Assembly (NCBI GenBank): GCA_949948825.1
Contig: CATLIJ010000038.1
Location: 1 to 14,233, forward strand
Length of the DNA: 14,233 bases
Direction of reading: 5' to 3'
DNA from: an uncultured Clostridiaceae bacterium
GTDB taxonomy: Bacteria > Bacillota > Clostridia > Lachnospirales > Lachnospiraceae
Shown here: positions 7,085 through 14,233 of the stretch, in pieces
How positions within the stretch are numbered: the stretch's first letter is position 1
Layout of the letters: every line of letters starts with the position of its first letter
Position numbers and translations under genes: made by a program
Notes under the pieces: model-generated
Seen by the model: only the letters and a program-made list of their open reading frames with translations
Databases searched by the model: none
Told to the model about the DNA's origin: nothing

Positions 7085-7103
7085 GAATAGATAACAGGGG
7101 GCA
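7065..7103 (+). promoter_or_regulatory. hairpin that would sequester the dnaX ribosome-binding site
   Basis: TGCCCCCTGT at 7065-7074 is perfectly complementary over 10 bases to ACAGGGGGCA at 7094-7103, with a 19-base loop. The right arm contains the only purine-rich ribosome-binding candidate for dnaX (AGGGGG at 7096-7101, 12 bases from the ATG). The left arm alternatively pairs with the left end of the 151-base element, so the two stems exclude each other. No T run follows, so a terminator is unlikely. Control of dnaX translation is an inference. Confidence 0.5.
7080..7092 (+). repeat. direct repeat copy 2 flanking the hairpin element
   Basis: Exact second copy of GTGACGAATAGAT. Its first five bases, GTGAC, also form the tip of the right terminal inverted repeat, so the duplicated target is 8 bases if those belong to the element, or 13 if they belong to the target. 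Confidence 0.75.
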
Positions 7104-7113
7104 GAGATTCATC

Positions 7114-8751
7114 ATGTCATATACAGCGCTGTACCGCAAGTGGCGTCCCACGGCCTTTGGGGATGTAAAAGGCCAGGACCATATTGTGCGGACACTGAGA
7201 AACCAAATAACGGCAGGGCGTGTAGGGCATGCCTATCTGTTCTGCGGCACCAGAGGAACCGGAAAGACCAGCATTGCCAAGATATTTGCACGGGCAGTCA
7301 ACTGTGAACATCCCACAGACGGCAGTCCGTGCAATGAATGTGAGATCTGCCGGGGGATAGCTTCCGGCAGTTCCATGAATGTAGTGGAGATTGACGCAGC
7401 CTCCAATAATGGAGTGGAAAACATCCGGGATATTCGGGAACAGGTACAATATCCGCCCACAGAAGGAAAGTACCGGGTGTATATTATTGATGAAGTGCAT
7501 ATGCTTTCCACAGGGGCTTTTAATGCGCTGTTAAAGACCCTGGAAGAACCGCCGTCCTATGTCATCTTTATCTTGGCAACCACAGAAGCCAACAAGATTC
7601 CGGTCACTGTGCTGTCCCGGTGCCAGCGGTATGACTTTAAGAGAATTTCCATGGAAGTTTTAGGCAGCCGTCTGAAGGAACTGACCAAAGCAGAGAATAT
7701 TCAGGCAGAAGACCGGGCATTGATGTATGTGGCAAAGGCAGCGGACGGCTCTATGCGGGATGCCTTAAGCCTTTTGGACCAATGCGTGGCATTTCACTAC
7801 GGGACGCTTCTTACCTATGACCATGTGCTGGAGGTATTGGGAGCTGTAGATTCCACGGTATTCAGTCAGATGTTTGAAGCTATTGTGAACGGACAGACCA
7901 CAGACTGTATCCGCAGGCTGGAGGAGCTGGTGATCCAGGGAAGAGAGCTGGGACAGTTTGTAACAGATTTTATCTGGTATTTAAGAAATCTGATGATTTT
8001 GAAAACAACCGAAGATGCAGAAAATCTTCTTGAGATGTCAGAAGATAATATAAGACAGCTTCGGGGAGATGCAGAGAAGATACAGGAAGAGACTTTAATG
8101 CGCTATATCCGGGTTCTGTCTGAATTGTCCAATCAGATGCGGTACACAGCCCAAAAACGTGTCCTGATTGAGATGGCCCTGATTCGCCTTACCAAACCGC
8201 AGATGGAGCACAATCTGGATTCCATCATTCAGCGAATCAGTGATTTGGAATCGCGGGCAGAGCAGGGAGCAGCAGCTCTCTCTCCGGAGGCGGTGCTTCA
8301 GCTGGCTGCACAGCTGGGAGAAGGAAGAGCAGGCAATACAGGAGAAAAGGGCAGCAGGGAAAGCAGCCAGACAAAGGCTGTCCCTGAAGAACCACGGCAG
8401 GTAGTGATTCCCAAGGCACAGCTGGAGGATTTGAAAAAGATACAAAAGGATTGGACTAAGATTATACGGGAACTGGGCGGAGCTATCCGTCCTGCATTTC
8501 GGGAGACCATACTGGAACCAGCAGGTGAAAATTGTCTGTGTATTGTGTTTTCCAGTGAAGATAATTACATGATCGGCAATCGAAAAGCAGTTTTGGATGA
8601 GATAAAAACATATGTTCGGGAACGCTATGAAAAGGACCTGGATTTTAAAGCCAGGAAAAGAGATACAGGAGAACGGATTGTCACAGAATACGTCAGCGAT
8701 GAGGATTTGAAAAATGCCATTCACCATATAGATGTGGTGGAGGAGGATTAA
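7114..8751 (+). CDS. dnaX: DNA polymerase III subunit gamma/tau (clamp loader)
   Basis: A 545-residue clamp-loader ATPase that loads the beta clamp for the replicative polymerase. It opens with the family signature SYTALYRKWRP. Walker A is GTRGTGKTS at 45-53, the zinc module uses C64, C73, C76 and C79, Walker B is YIIDEVHM at 123-130, and SRC at 168-170 is the conserved interface motif with the arginine finger. The lid and oligomerisation domains extend to about residue 370. A Gln/Ala/Glu linker follows (about 375-430), then a C-terminal domain of about 115 residues matching the short tau-like end of Firmicutes DnaX. It heads the standard dnaX-ybaB-recR order. The start is fixed by homology; its ribosome-binding site lies in the stem described at 7065-7103. 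Confidence 0.97.
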   Translation: MSYTALYRKWRPTAFGDVKGQDHIVRTLRNQITAGRVGHAYLFCGTRGTGKTSIAKIFARAVNCEHPTDGSPCNECEICRGIASGSSMNVVEIDAASNNGVENIRDIREQVQYPPTEGKYRVYIIDEVHMLSTGAFNALLKTLEEPPSYVIFILATTEANKIPVTVLSRCQRYDFKRISMEVLGSRLKELTKAENIQAEDRALMYVAKAADGSMRDALSLLDQCVAFHYGTLLTYDHVLEVLGAVDSTVFSQMFEAIVNGQTTDCIRRLEELVIQGRELGQFVTDFIWYLRNLMILKTTEDAENLLEMSEDNIRQLRGDAEKIQEETLMRYIRVLSELSNQMRYTAQKRVLIEMALIRLTKPQMEHNLDSIIQRISDLESRAEQGAAALSPEAVLQLAAQLGEGRAGNTGEKGSRESSQTKAVPEEPRQVVIPKAQLEDLKKIQKDWTKIIRELGGAIRPAFRETILEPAGENCLCIVFSSEDNYMIGNRKAVLDEIKTYVRERYEKDLDFKARKRDTGERIVTEYVSDEDLKNAIHHIDVVEED

Positions 8752-8793
8752 AGGGCTTATTATAAAAAGAAAAGAAAACAGGAGGGAAACATC

Positions 8794-9147
8794 ATGGCAA
8801 AACGTGGTGGATTTCCGGGCGGAATGCCGGGTAATATGAGCAATCTGATGAAGCAGGCTCAGAGAATGCAGAGACAGATGGAGGAAACCAAACAGGAGCT
8901 GGAGGAAAAACAGTATATAGCATCTGCAGGGGGCGGCGCGGTCTCTGTGACGGTTTCCGGAAAAAAAGAAGTGGTGTCTGTAAAGCTTTCAGAAGAAGTG
9001 GTAGACCCGGATGATATTGAGATGCTTCAGGATTTAATTGTGGCAGCAACCAACGAGGCGCTGCGTGCAGCAGAGGAAGATTCCATGGCAGCTATGTCAA
9101 AGCTTGGCGGCGGTCTTGGAAATATGGCCGGAGGTTTTCCGTTCTGA
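8794..9147 (+). CDS. ybaB: YbaB/EbfC family nucleoid-associated protein
   Basis: A 117-residue protein of typical family size that forms DNA-binding dimers and accompanies recR in most bacteria. A Gly/Met-rich N-terminus is followed by the helix MSNLMKQAQRMQRQMEE (about residues 15-31), the beta core with GGGAVSVTVSGKKEV, and the conserved DPDDIEMLQDLIVAATNEA helix region. The C-terminus is Gly/Met-rich, as is usual. AGGAGGG at 8780-8786 is 7 bases before the ATG, a strong site. It lies 42 bases after dnaX and 1 base before recR. Confidence 0.96.
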   Translation: MAKRGGFPGGMPGNMSNLMKQAQRMQRQMEETKQELEEKQYIASAGGGAVSVTVSGKKEVVSVKLSEEVVDPDDIEMLQDLIVAATNEALRAAEEDSMAAMSKLGGGLGNMAGGFPF

Positions 9148-9148
9148 G

Positions 9149-9745
9149 ATGGATTATTATAGCAGTCAAATAACACAGTTAATAGAAGAATTGTCAAAAT
9201 TGCCAGGTGTGGGGAACAAATCTGCGCAGCGTCTGGCCTTTCATATTATCAATATGCCGCAGGAACAGGTGGAGCGTCTGGCCGGGGCGATAACCCGCGC
9301 CAAGGCGAACATCCGTTATTGTAAAGAATGTTTTACTTTGACAGATCAGGATATATGCCCTATCTGCAGCAGCAGAAAAAGGGATCACAGAACGATTATG
9401 GTTGTGGAAAATACCAGGGATTTGGCAGCATATGAAAAGACCGGCAAATATGACGGGGTTTATCATGTGCTGCATGGAGCGATTTCCCCTATGCTGGGAA
9501 TCGGCCCCAGCGATATCCGGCTGAAGGAATTGATGCAGCGGCTTCAGGGCGATGTGCAGGAAGTCATTATTGCAACAAATTCCAGCCTGGAAGGGGAGAC
9601 AACCGCCATGTACATCAGCAAGCTGGTGAAACCTACCAGCATTCGGGTAACTCGGATTGCAAGCGGTGTGCCGGTGGGCGGTGACCTGGAGTATATAGAT
9701 GAAGTGACTTTGCTAAGAGCGCTGGAAGGGCGTGTTGAGTTATAA
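9149..9745 (+). CDS. recR: recombination mediator protein RecR
   Basis: A 198-residue protein, exactly the usual RecR length. It works with RecO/RecF to load RecA on gapped DNA. Visible elements are the helix-hairpin-helix LPGVGNKSAQRLAF at 18-31, the four-cysteine zinc finger C58, C61, C70, C73, and the Toprim domain starting at TIMVVENTRD (E87) with the HVLHGAISP segment. The C-terminal GDLEYIDEVTLLRAL motif follows. The start at 9149 is chosen over an upstream in-frame ATG at 9038, which would overlap ybaB and add non-homologous residues. The arrangement TGA-G-ATG with ybaB and a distant GGAGG (9130-9134) suggest translational coupling. Confidence 0.97.
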   Translation: MDYYSSQITQLIEELSKLPGVGNKSAQRLAFHIINMPQEQVERLAGAITRAKANIRYCKECFTLTDQDICPICSSRKRDHRTIMVVENTRDLAAYEKTGKYDGVYHVLHGAISPMLGIGPSDIRLKELMQRLQGDVQEVIIATNSSLEGETTAMYISKLVKPTSIRVTRIASGVPVGGDLEYIDEVTLLRALEGRVEL

Positions 9746-9790
9746 AGACGTTTTTGGGACTCAGGAGGATAAACGAAGGAGTGCGATAGA

Positions 9791-12238
9791 ATGGATAAAT
9801 ACGAGTTCAATCTCAAGGTAGATCAAATTCGGAAAATGGTAAACAAAGGAGATTACGGAACAGCAAAGAGGATTGCAGATGGTATTGATTGGAATAAGGT
9901 CCGCAGCAATGCAAATTTGCTGTCCATGGTTTCCCAGGTATATGAAAAAAACCGGGATTACCGAAATGCCAAAGAGATTTTATTGATGGCATATGAGCGC
10001 GCCCCCATTGGAAAGCGGCTTCTTTATAAACTGACAGAGCTGGCGCTGAAAGAGGAGAGTGTGGAGGAGGCAGAGGATTATTACCGGGAGTTCTGCGATT
10101 TGGCAGGAGACGATCCGCGTCAGTATTTGCTTCGTTATAAGCTGCTGAAGCAAAAGGACGCTCCAAAGGAGCAGATGATTCATGCTCTGGAAAGCTATAC
10201 TGCTGAGGAGCTGGATGAGAAATGGCTGTATGAACTGGCTCTTATGTACCATGAGAATCAAGATGAGGCCCGCTGCATTAGTACATGTGACCGTCTTACT
10301 CTGATGTTTGGATTGGGAAAATATGTGGATAAGGCCATTGAATTAAAGATGAAGCATGCTCCTTTAAGCAAATATCAGAAGGATCTGGTTGAGAACCGGG
10401 AGGCATATGAAGAAAAATTAAGAATGGTGGAACGCTCCTTTCAGGAAGACGAAGACGAGGATTATCTGCAGGAGGAGGATATGCTATCCGAATCCCCCAT
10501 GGAGGAGAAAACCGAGATTCCCAAGGCAGCCAGCCAGCCTAAAAGGCCGCCGGTTCCGGAGAAGACGCCAGGGAGGGAGAGCGCTCCTGCCGCAGAGCCC
10601 TCACCGGCTGTCCATAAGCTGGAAGCTCCGGCCTTTGCTGTGTCTGAGCCGGAAAAACCAGAAAAAGTGATTGAGACTCCGCAGCTTCAGCCCCCTGTAA
10701 GGACAGAGCCAGAAGCTGTTTTGACCGGAGCTTATAGAGATGATTCATTGGAGGCAGAAGCAGAACAGGCAGAGACAGAGGAATATCTGGCAAGAGAATT
10801 GTCCCGTATGCAATCAGATTCCTACGAAGAGAGCGATCTGGAAAGGACGCGGGTAATTGGTGATTTAAGGCAGGCAAGAGCAGAAAGCCGCCGTAAAAAA
10901 ACAGAAGCTCAGGCGAATACGCCGGTTCAGCTCCAGCCTCAGTCCTCATCTCAGCCACATTCAGCTCCTCAGGAATCAGAATCCCCTGGGCCGTCCAAGG
11001 CAGCAGCAGGAGCGCCGCGGCGGGCAATTCATCTGATGATTGAATCCAGAGATCCGGATCGGGGAATTGATATTGCAGTAGAAGCTTTGAGACAGGTCCG
11101 GCAGTTTACAGGTGTTAAAAATCCTGTGGCTAAGATTACAGGAGCCGGATTGAACCGGAGAGGAGTTCTGGCAAGTGCAGAAAAGCTGGCAGGGAAGGAT
11201 CTGATTGTTGAGGAAGCAGGCGACTTGGATTTGGCAACCATTGACGAACTGGAGCGCCTGATGAGCCGGGATAACACAGGTATGAGGATTGTGCTGATTG
11301 ATAATCCAAAACAGGTTGAAATGCTGGAAAAAAAGAATCCGTCTCTGGCAGAATGGTTTGATTTTATCCGGGAAGAGGATGTGGTGGTGGAGGTGCCGGA
11401 GGAACAGCCTCAGCAGTATCCGGAGGAACCAGCAGAGTATGCGGCATCACCCTATGGCTACCCGGAGAATGAAATGCCGACAGGAGAATCGTATGGAACG
11501 CCTGCGGAGGAGGGCATGTATTCGGAAAACCCGGATTATGGGGCATATCCGGAGGGTTCTCAGGCAATGGATTCCTATGGAGACTATTCAGGCTACAATG
11601 AATTTTTGGAGGAGTCATATGGAGACAATGCTGCATTTGGCCAGCCTTCCGGAGATTCCTACGAAGATATGCCTGTTTATGGAGGAAGTCCGGAAAATTC
11701 ATATGAGGACCCATCTGCCTACGGCGATGCCCTGAATCCCTCCTATGAGAATTCTTCTTATGAGAATACGGCTGATTATGAAGAGGTTACAGAAAATCCA
11801 TATGGAAATGCCTATGCTTATGGTATAGAGGGGACTTCAGAGCCACAGCCGGAGATCGATGACCGCCCGGTTCGAAGGGTAATCCCTGTTCGGGATCAGG
11901 CGATGCGGGCGCCGGATGAAGACGATTCTTTTGTAGAAGAACCAGACGAAGAGCCAGAAGAGGAGATGGATATTGATGAATTTGCTCAGTATGCCTGTCA
12001 ATACGCATCTGAAATTGACTGCAGCATCACTGGAAAGAGCATGTTGGCTCTATATGAGCGAATTGAGATTATGGAGGAGGACGGAATCCGTCTTACCAAA
12101 GAAAATGCTGAGGCATTGATTGAAGAGGCAGCAGACCGGGCAGAAAAACCATCCCTGGGAAAAGCGATTAAAGGTATTTTTTCCTCCAAATATAACAAAG
12201 ACGGTTTATTAATACTAAAGGAAGAGCATTTTATCTGA
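9791..12238 (+). CDS. TPR protein with degenerate AAA+-like module and long disordered inserts
   Basis: An 815-residue protein of unknown function. Residues 1-200 are helical repeats resembling TPRs (for example EKNRDYRNAKEILLMAYERAP at about 52-72, quoted in part). Residues 218-410 are acidic, Pro- and Gln-rich and probably disordered. Residues 411-530 resemble the core of a CbbX/SpoVK-type AAA+ domain: a P-loop position reading RDPDRGID (420-427) without the Lys-Thr pair, a Walker-B-like DLIVEEAGDL (470-479), an IDELERLM helix, then VLIDNPKQV and NPSLAEWF (516-523), where active relatives have NPGL-x-SRF. Residues 540-690 are Tyr/Gly/Glu/Pro-rich with SY-x-D/E motifs. Residues 726-815 look like an AAA+ lid helical bundle. 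No signal or membrane segment is seen. GGAG near 9779 precedes the ATG. It shares TGATG with the next gene, so coupling is likely. The AAA+ reading is my own comparison from memory. Confidence 0.75.
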   Translation: MDKYEFNLKVDQIRKMVNKGDYGTAKRIADGIDWNKVRSNANLLSMVSQVYEKNRDYRNAKEILLMAYERAPIGKRLLYKLTELALKEESVEEAEDYYREFCDLAGDDPRQYLLRYKLLKQKDAPKEQMIHALESYTAEELDEKWLYELALMYHENQDEARCISTCDRLTLMFGLGKYVDKAIELKMKHAPLSKYQKDLVENREAYEEKLRMVERSFQEDEDEDYLQEEDMLSESPMEEKTEIPKAASQPKRPPVPEKTPGRESAPAAEPSPAVHKLEAPAFAVSEPEKPEKVIETPQLQPPVRTEPEAVLTGAYRDDSLEAEAEQAETEEYLARELSRMQSDSYEESDLERTRVIGDLRQARAESRRKKTEAQANTPVQLQPQSSSQPHSAPQESESPGPSKAAAGAPRRAIHLMIESRDPDRGIDIAVEALRQVRQFTGVKNPVAKITGAGLNRRGVLASAEKLAGKDLIVEEAGDLDLATIDELERLMSRDNTGMRIVLIDNPKQVEMLEKKNPSLAEWFDFIREEDVVVEVPEEQPQQYPEEPAEYAASPYGYPENEMPTGESYGTPAEEGMYSENPDYGAYPEGSQAMDSYGDYSGYNEFLEESYGDNAAFGQPSGDSYEDMPVYGGSPENSYEDPSAYGDALNPSYENSSYENTADYEEVTENPYGNAYAYGIEGTSEPQPEIDDRPVRRVIPVRDQAMRAPDEDDSFVEEPDEEPEEEMDIDEFAQYACQYASEIDCSITGKSMLALYERIEIMEEDGIRLTKENAEALIEEAADRAEKPSLGKAIKGIFSSKYNKDGLLILKEEHFI

Positions 12239-13086
12239 TGAAGAAAATTCGATTGATTGCACTGGATTTGGACGGGACTCTTTTGAGCAGTAAAAAGTGT
12301 CTTAGCGAGAGAAACAGAGAAGCTTTGCTGGAATGTATGAAGCAGGGCATTGAAATCGTGCCTTGTACCGGGCGTATCTGGCCAGGTATACCGGAATTTA
12401 TTCGGAACCTGCCAGGACTCCATTATGCCATAACAGTAAATGGAGCCATGATTGAAGATGTTGCCAGACATCAGGTGCTGGACGAACGAAAGCTGGACTG
12501 GAAGAAGGCTGTGGAGATCTTACGGCTGGCTGGAAATTATGAGACGATGTATGATATCTATATAGGAAAAAGTGGTTATGGCGAAGCAAGGTTTATGAAT
12601 CATATGGAGGATTACGGTATAGGTCCGGAGCTGGAAAAGATGATACGGGATACCCGTATCATTGTACCAGACGTAATAAAAGAAATCACAGATTTGGCCA
12701 AACCTATTGAAAAGATAAACCTCTTTTTTGGAAGTGCAGAGGAACGGCTGCGTGTGCGGAATGTGCTTTTGGAGCGGGGAGATGTGGAGGTAAGCGCATC
12801 TTTTTCCAATAATCTGGAGATTAACGGGCCGGGAGCCACAAAAGGAGAGGCTCTGCTTCGTCTGGCAGCTCATTTGGAGATTGCTCCCTGTGAGACGATG
12901 GGATTTGGAGACGGAGAAAATGATATGACACTTATAAAAAATGCAGGAGTAGGGGTTGCCATGGGCAATGCTGTGGAGAGCCTGAAATCAGAGGCAGATT
13001 ATGTGACAATAAGCAATGAAGAGGACGGAGTGGCAGAGGCATTGTGGCAGCTGCTGAAAATTGGCCGGCCTCGCAGGGAGTCATAA
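12238..13086 (+). CDS. Cof-type HAD family phosphatase (class IIB)
   Basis: A 282-residue hydrolase of typical size for the Cof/YbjI group, which removes phosphate from sugar phosphates, nucleotides or flavin intermediates; the substrate cannot be told. Motif I is ALDLDGT with nucleophile D10 and acid/base D12, motif II is CTGR with T44, motif III has K202 in GATKGEAL, and motif IV is GFGDGENDM with D225 and D229. The segment at about 85-185 is the class IIB cap. All catalytic residues are present. The start codon overlaps the stop of the TPR gene in TGATG, with AAAGGAAGAG about 13 bases upstream. Confidence 0.93.
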   Translation: MKKIRLIALDLDGTLLSSKKCLSERNREALLECMKQGIEIVPCTGRIWPGIPEFIRNLPGLHYAITVNGAMIEDVARHQVLDERKLDWKKAVEILRLAGNYETMYDIYIGKSGYGEARFMNHMEDYGIGPELEKMIRDTRIIVPDVIKEITDLAKPIEKINLFFGSAEERLRVRNVLLERGDVEVSASFSNNLEINGPGATKGEALLRLAAHLEIAPCETMGFGDGENDMTLIKNAGVGVAMGNAVESLKSEADYVTISNEEDGVAEALWQLLKIGRPRRES

Positions 13087-13097
13087 AAGGACGGATT

Positions 13098-13817
13098 ATG
13101 GAAATATTAACAGAAAACTGGCTGTCGTTTTCGGCAGGAGTGTTTTTGCTGGGTATGGTTTTGTATGGCCATTACCGTGGTTTTTTAAAGGCAGCTGTAA
13201 CATTGGCAACACTGGTGATCAGTGTTGTTGTAGTACGCTTTGCAACACCTCATATTACAACATTTTTAAGAGAGAATACGGAAATCCGGCATAGCATTGA
13301 ACGTGTACTTATAGATGCTGCCGGTTTTTCCAGGGACTCTGAAGATATACAAATGCCGGCTCAGCAGCGGATGTTGATTGAGCAGCTAAATCTGCCCCGG
13401 CAGATGAAAGAGGCTTTGCTGGAGAACAATAACCATGAGATTTATCATATTTTGGGTGTAGATACCTTTCTGGATTACGTGGGAACCTATCTTGTAAATA
13501 TGATATTGAATTTTATCGGCTCTATTGTTCTTTTTATTTTAGTAAATATACTGATCCGGTTTTTGGTTCGATGGGCTGATTTGATTGCAAGACTGCCTGT
13601 GCTGTCCGGACTTAATCAGATTGCAGGCGCTTTGCTGGGAGGAATACAGGGACTCCTATGTCTGTGGGCATGTTTTGTTCTGGCTGATTTGTTTTCCAGG
13701 ACATCATGGGCTCTGGCTGTACTGGAACAGATTCATGGAAGTATATGGCTTACCTTTCTTTATAATCATAATCTGATTAACTGGATATTTGTGAATATTC
13801 TGAAAAGCTTGATTTGA
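13098..13817 (+). CDS. CvpA family integral membrane protein
   Basis: A 239-residue membrane protein. Hydrophobic segments lie at about 9-24, 28-48, 128-157 and 174-199, with a possible one near the C-terminus. The conserved family feature is the Gly-rich helix start LSGLNQIAGALLGGIQG at 169-185, after a positively charged LVRWADLIARLP segment. CvpA was named for colicin V production in E. coli, but its function in Firmicutes is unclear. The ATG at 13098 is preferred over an in-frame upstream ATG at 13044 because it is preceded by AAAAGGACGG and begins just 11 bases after the phosphatase stop. It is the last gene of the run. Confidence 0.87.
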   Translation: MEILTENWLSFSAGVFLLGMVLYGHYRGFLKAAVTLATLVISVVVVRFATPHITTFLRENTEIRHSIERVLIDAAGFSRDSEDIQMPAQQRMLIEQLNLPRQMKEALLENNNHEIYHILGVDTFLDYVGTYLVNMILNFIGSIVLFILVNILIRFLVRWADLIARLPVLSGLNQIAGALLGGIQGLLCLWACFVLADLFSRTSWALAVLEQIHGSIWLTFLYNHNLINWIFVNILKSLI

Positions 13818-13852
13818 TGTAATTATATCTGCTGTATCTATAATTACATCAA
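13814..13852 (+). terminator. hairpin overlapping the cvpA-family stop codon
   Basis: TTGATGTAATTATA at 13814-13827 is perfectly complementary to TATAATTACATCAA at 13839-13852, with an 11-base loop. The stop codon TGA (13815-13817) is inside the stem. A second small hairpin, TTCCC-GCAA-GGGAA, follows at 13853-13866. Neither is followed by a T run, so this is not a standard intrinsic terminator; it may be a 3'-end stabiliser or a weak terminator. Confidence 0.4.
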
Positions 13853-13980
13853 TTCCCGCAAGGGAAAGAGATGAGTATAGATTCAGACACCACTAAATAT
13901 AGAAGAAAGCAAGAAAATATGCCATATTTAGTACCTCAAGACAGTTGAAAAAAATTGTTTAAAAAAATAAAACAAATCTA

Positions 13981-14009
13981 TTGACAAAATGTTTCCAGCA
14001 TGATAATAT
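13981..14009 (+). promoter_or_regulatory. rRNA-type promoter P1
   Basis: A perfect TTGACA at 13981-13986, a 17-base spacer and TAATAT at 14004-14009, preceded by TG at 14001-14002 (extended -10). An A/T-rich run of about 35 bases immediately upstream resembles an UP element. Such near-consensus promoters in tandem are characteristic of stable-RNA operons. Confidence 0.8.
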
Positions 14010-14128
14010 ATCAGAGTTCCGCCGCGAGAGTGGTGAGACGGTCTGGTAAGATAAGATTGCAGCTTTAAGGTTAGTTGAAGATTGCGACAGACCAGAAAAA
14101 AAGATTTAAAAAAAGTTGAAAAAAGTTG

Positions 14129-14157
14129 TTGACAAACTTCGCACAGTATGATATGAT
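14129..14157 (+). promoter_or_regulatory. rRNA-type promoter P2
   Basis: A perfect TTGACA at 14129-14134, a 17-base spacer and TATGAT at 14152-14157 with TG at 14149-14150. It shares the form TTGACAAA...CAG-n-ATGATA with P1, 148 bases upstream, and also follows A-rich sequence. This suggests duplication or strong shared constraint. Confidence 0.8.
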
Positions 14158-14163
14158 AAACGA

Positions 14164-14214
14164 GTTGCTGCTGATGAAGAAAACAACAAAGAGCAACAAA
14201 ATGAACCTTGAAAA
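14164..14214 (+). promoter_or_regulatory. pre-rRNA leader with boxA-like sequence
   Basis: GTTGCT at 14164-14169 can pair with AGCAAC at 14192-14197. It is followed by TGAACCTTGAAAA at 14202-14214, which loosely resembles the boxA antitermination element that precedes 16S genes in Firmicutes. The assignment depends mainly on position after the tandem promoters. Confidence 0.35.
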
Positions 14215-14233
14215 TGAAAGATTGAACAGTGTT

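Larger units (their letters stand above)
13818..14233 (+). other. intergenic region leading into a probable rRNA operon
   Basis: There is no coding frame of note over these 416 bases. It contains the hairpins after the CvpA gene, an inverted repeat ACTAAATAT/ATATTTAGT (13892-13900 with 13924-13932), an A/T-tract region at about 13946-13980 resembling an UP element, two strong tandem promoters, and a leader. Between the promoters, GGTCTG (near 14039) and CAGACC (near 14090) could pair. This layout is typical of the region before 16S rRNA, although no 16S sequence is reached. Confidence 0.65.

Noticed and set aside
8431..8459. Programmed -1 frameshift in dnaX giving a gamma-like product
   Set aside because: The heptamer is G-AAA-AAG, not A-AAA-AAG, and the shifted frame would stop after six codons in the middle of the C-terminal domain; no supporting stem is evident.
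8095..8727. Long minus-strand open frame opposite dnaX
   Set aside because: A shadow of dnaX codon bias; Cys/Phe/Leu-rich composition typical of reverse-complement translation.
9038..9148. Longer recR start inside ybaB
   Set aside because: The extra residues are ybaB read in another frame and the 198-residue form is the standard RecR length.

Overview
The window looks like a chromosomal segment of a gut-type clostridium, most likely a Lachnospiraceae member. That rests on the dnaX-ybaB-recR replication/repair cluster, consensus sigma-A promoters, a PF09820/PF08011-type ATPase-nuclease of the kind common in gut Clostridia, and tandem rRNA-type promoters at the right edge. Family placements come from recognised motifs and remembered families; no search was run.

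Layout. (1) 1-1460 is visibly AT-rich and accessory in character: the C-terminal part of a DUF4367-like protein running off the left edge, a small secreted protein directly behind it, then a 476-base gap with a long hairpin and candidate promoters. (2) 1461-3158 encodes an AAA-ATPase-like protein with a C-terminal PD-(D/E)XK nuclease. (3) 3278-4270 encodes a DEDDh 3'-5' exonuclease. Its promoter -10 box ends only 8 bases before the start codon, and an Arg/Pro-rich C-terminal tail with pentapeptide repeats lies just after its stop in another frame. (4) 4458-5624 (minus strand) encodes an AlaX-type alanyl-tRNA editing protein. It diverges from a 6-phosphofructokinase (5855-6931), and both have clear promoters in the shared 230-base spacer. 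(5) Between the kinase and dnaX lies a 151-base, highly folded element with imperfect terminal inverted repeats, flanked by an 8-base direct repeat (13 bases if the shared GTGAC is counted). Its right end is perfectly complementary to the dnaX ribosome-binding region. (6) dnaX, ybaB, recR, an 815-residue TPR/degenerate-AAA+ protein, a Cof-type HAD phosphatase and a CvpA-family membrane protein follow on the plus strand with short gaps or overlaps, which suggests cotranscription. (7) 13818-14233 holds two matched, near-consensus promoters and a leader typical of an rRNA operon; 16S itself would begin beyond the window.

Functionally, the core is replication and repair (clamp loader DnaX, nucleoid protein YbaB, recombination mediator RecR) plus housekeeping enzymes for RNA processing, tRNA proofreading, glycolysis and phosphatase activity. 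The most unusual observations are the hairpin element controlling or invading the pfkA-dnaX junction, the out-of-frame repeat tail of the exonuclease, its apparently leaderless mRNA, and the TPR protein whose middle domain resembles a CbbX/SpoVK AAA+ module with lost nucleotide-binding residues.
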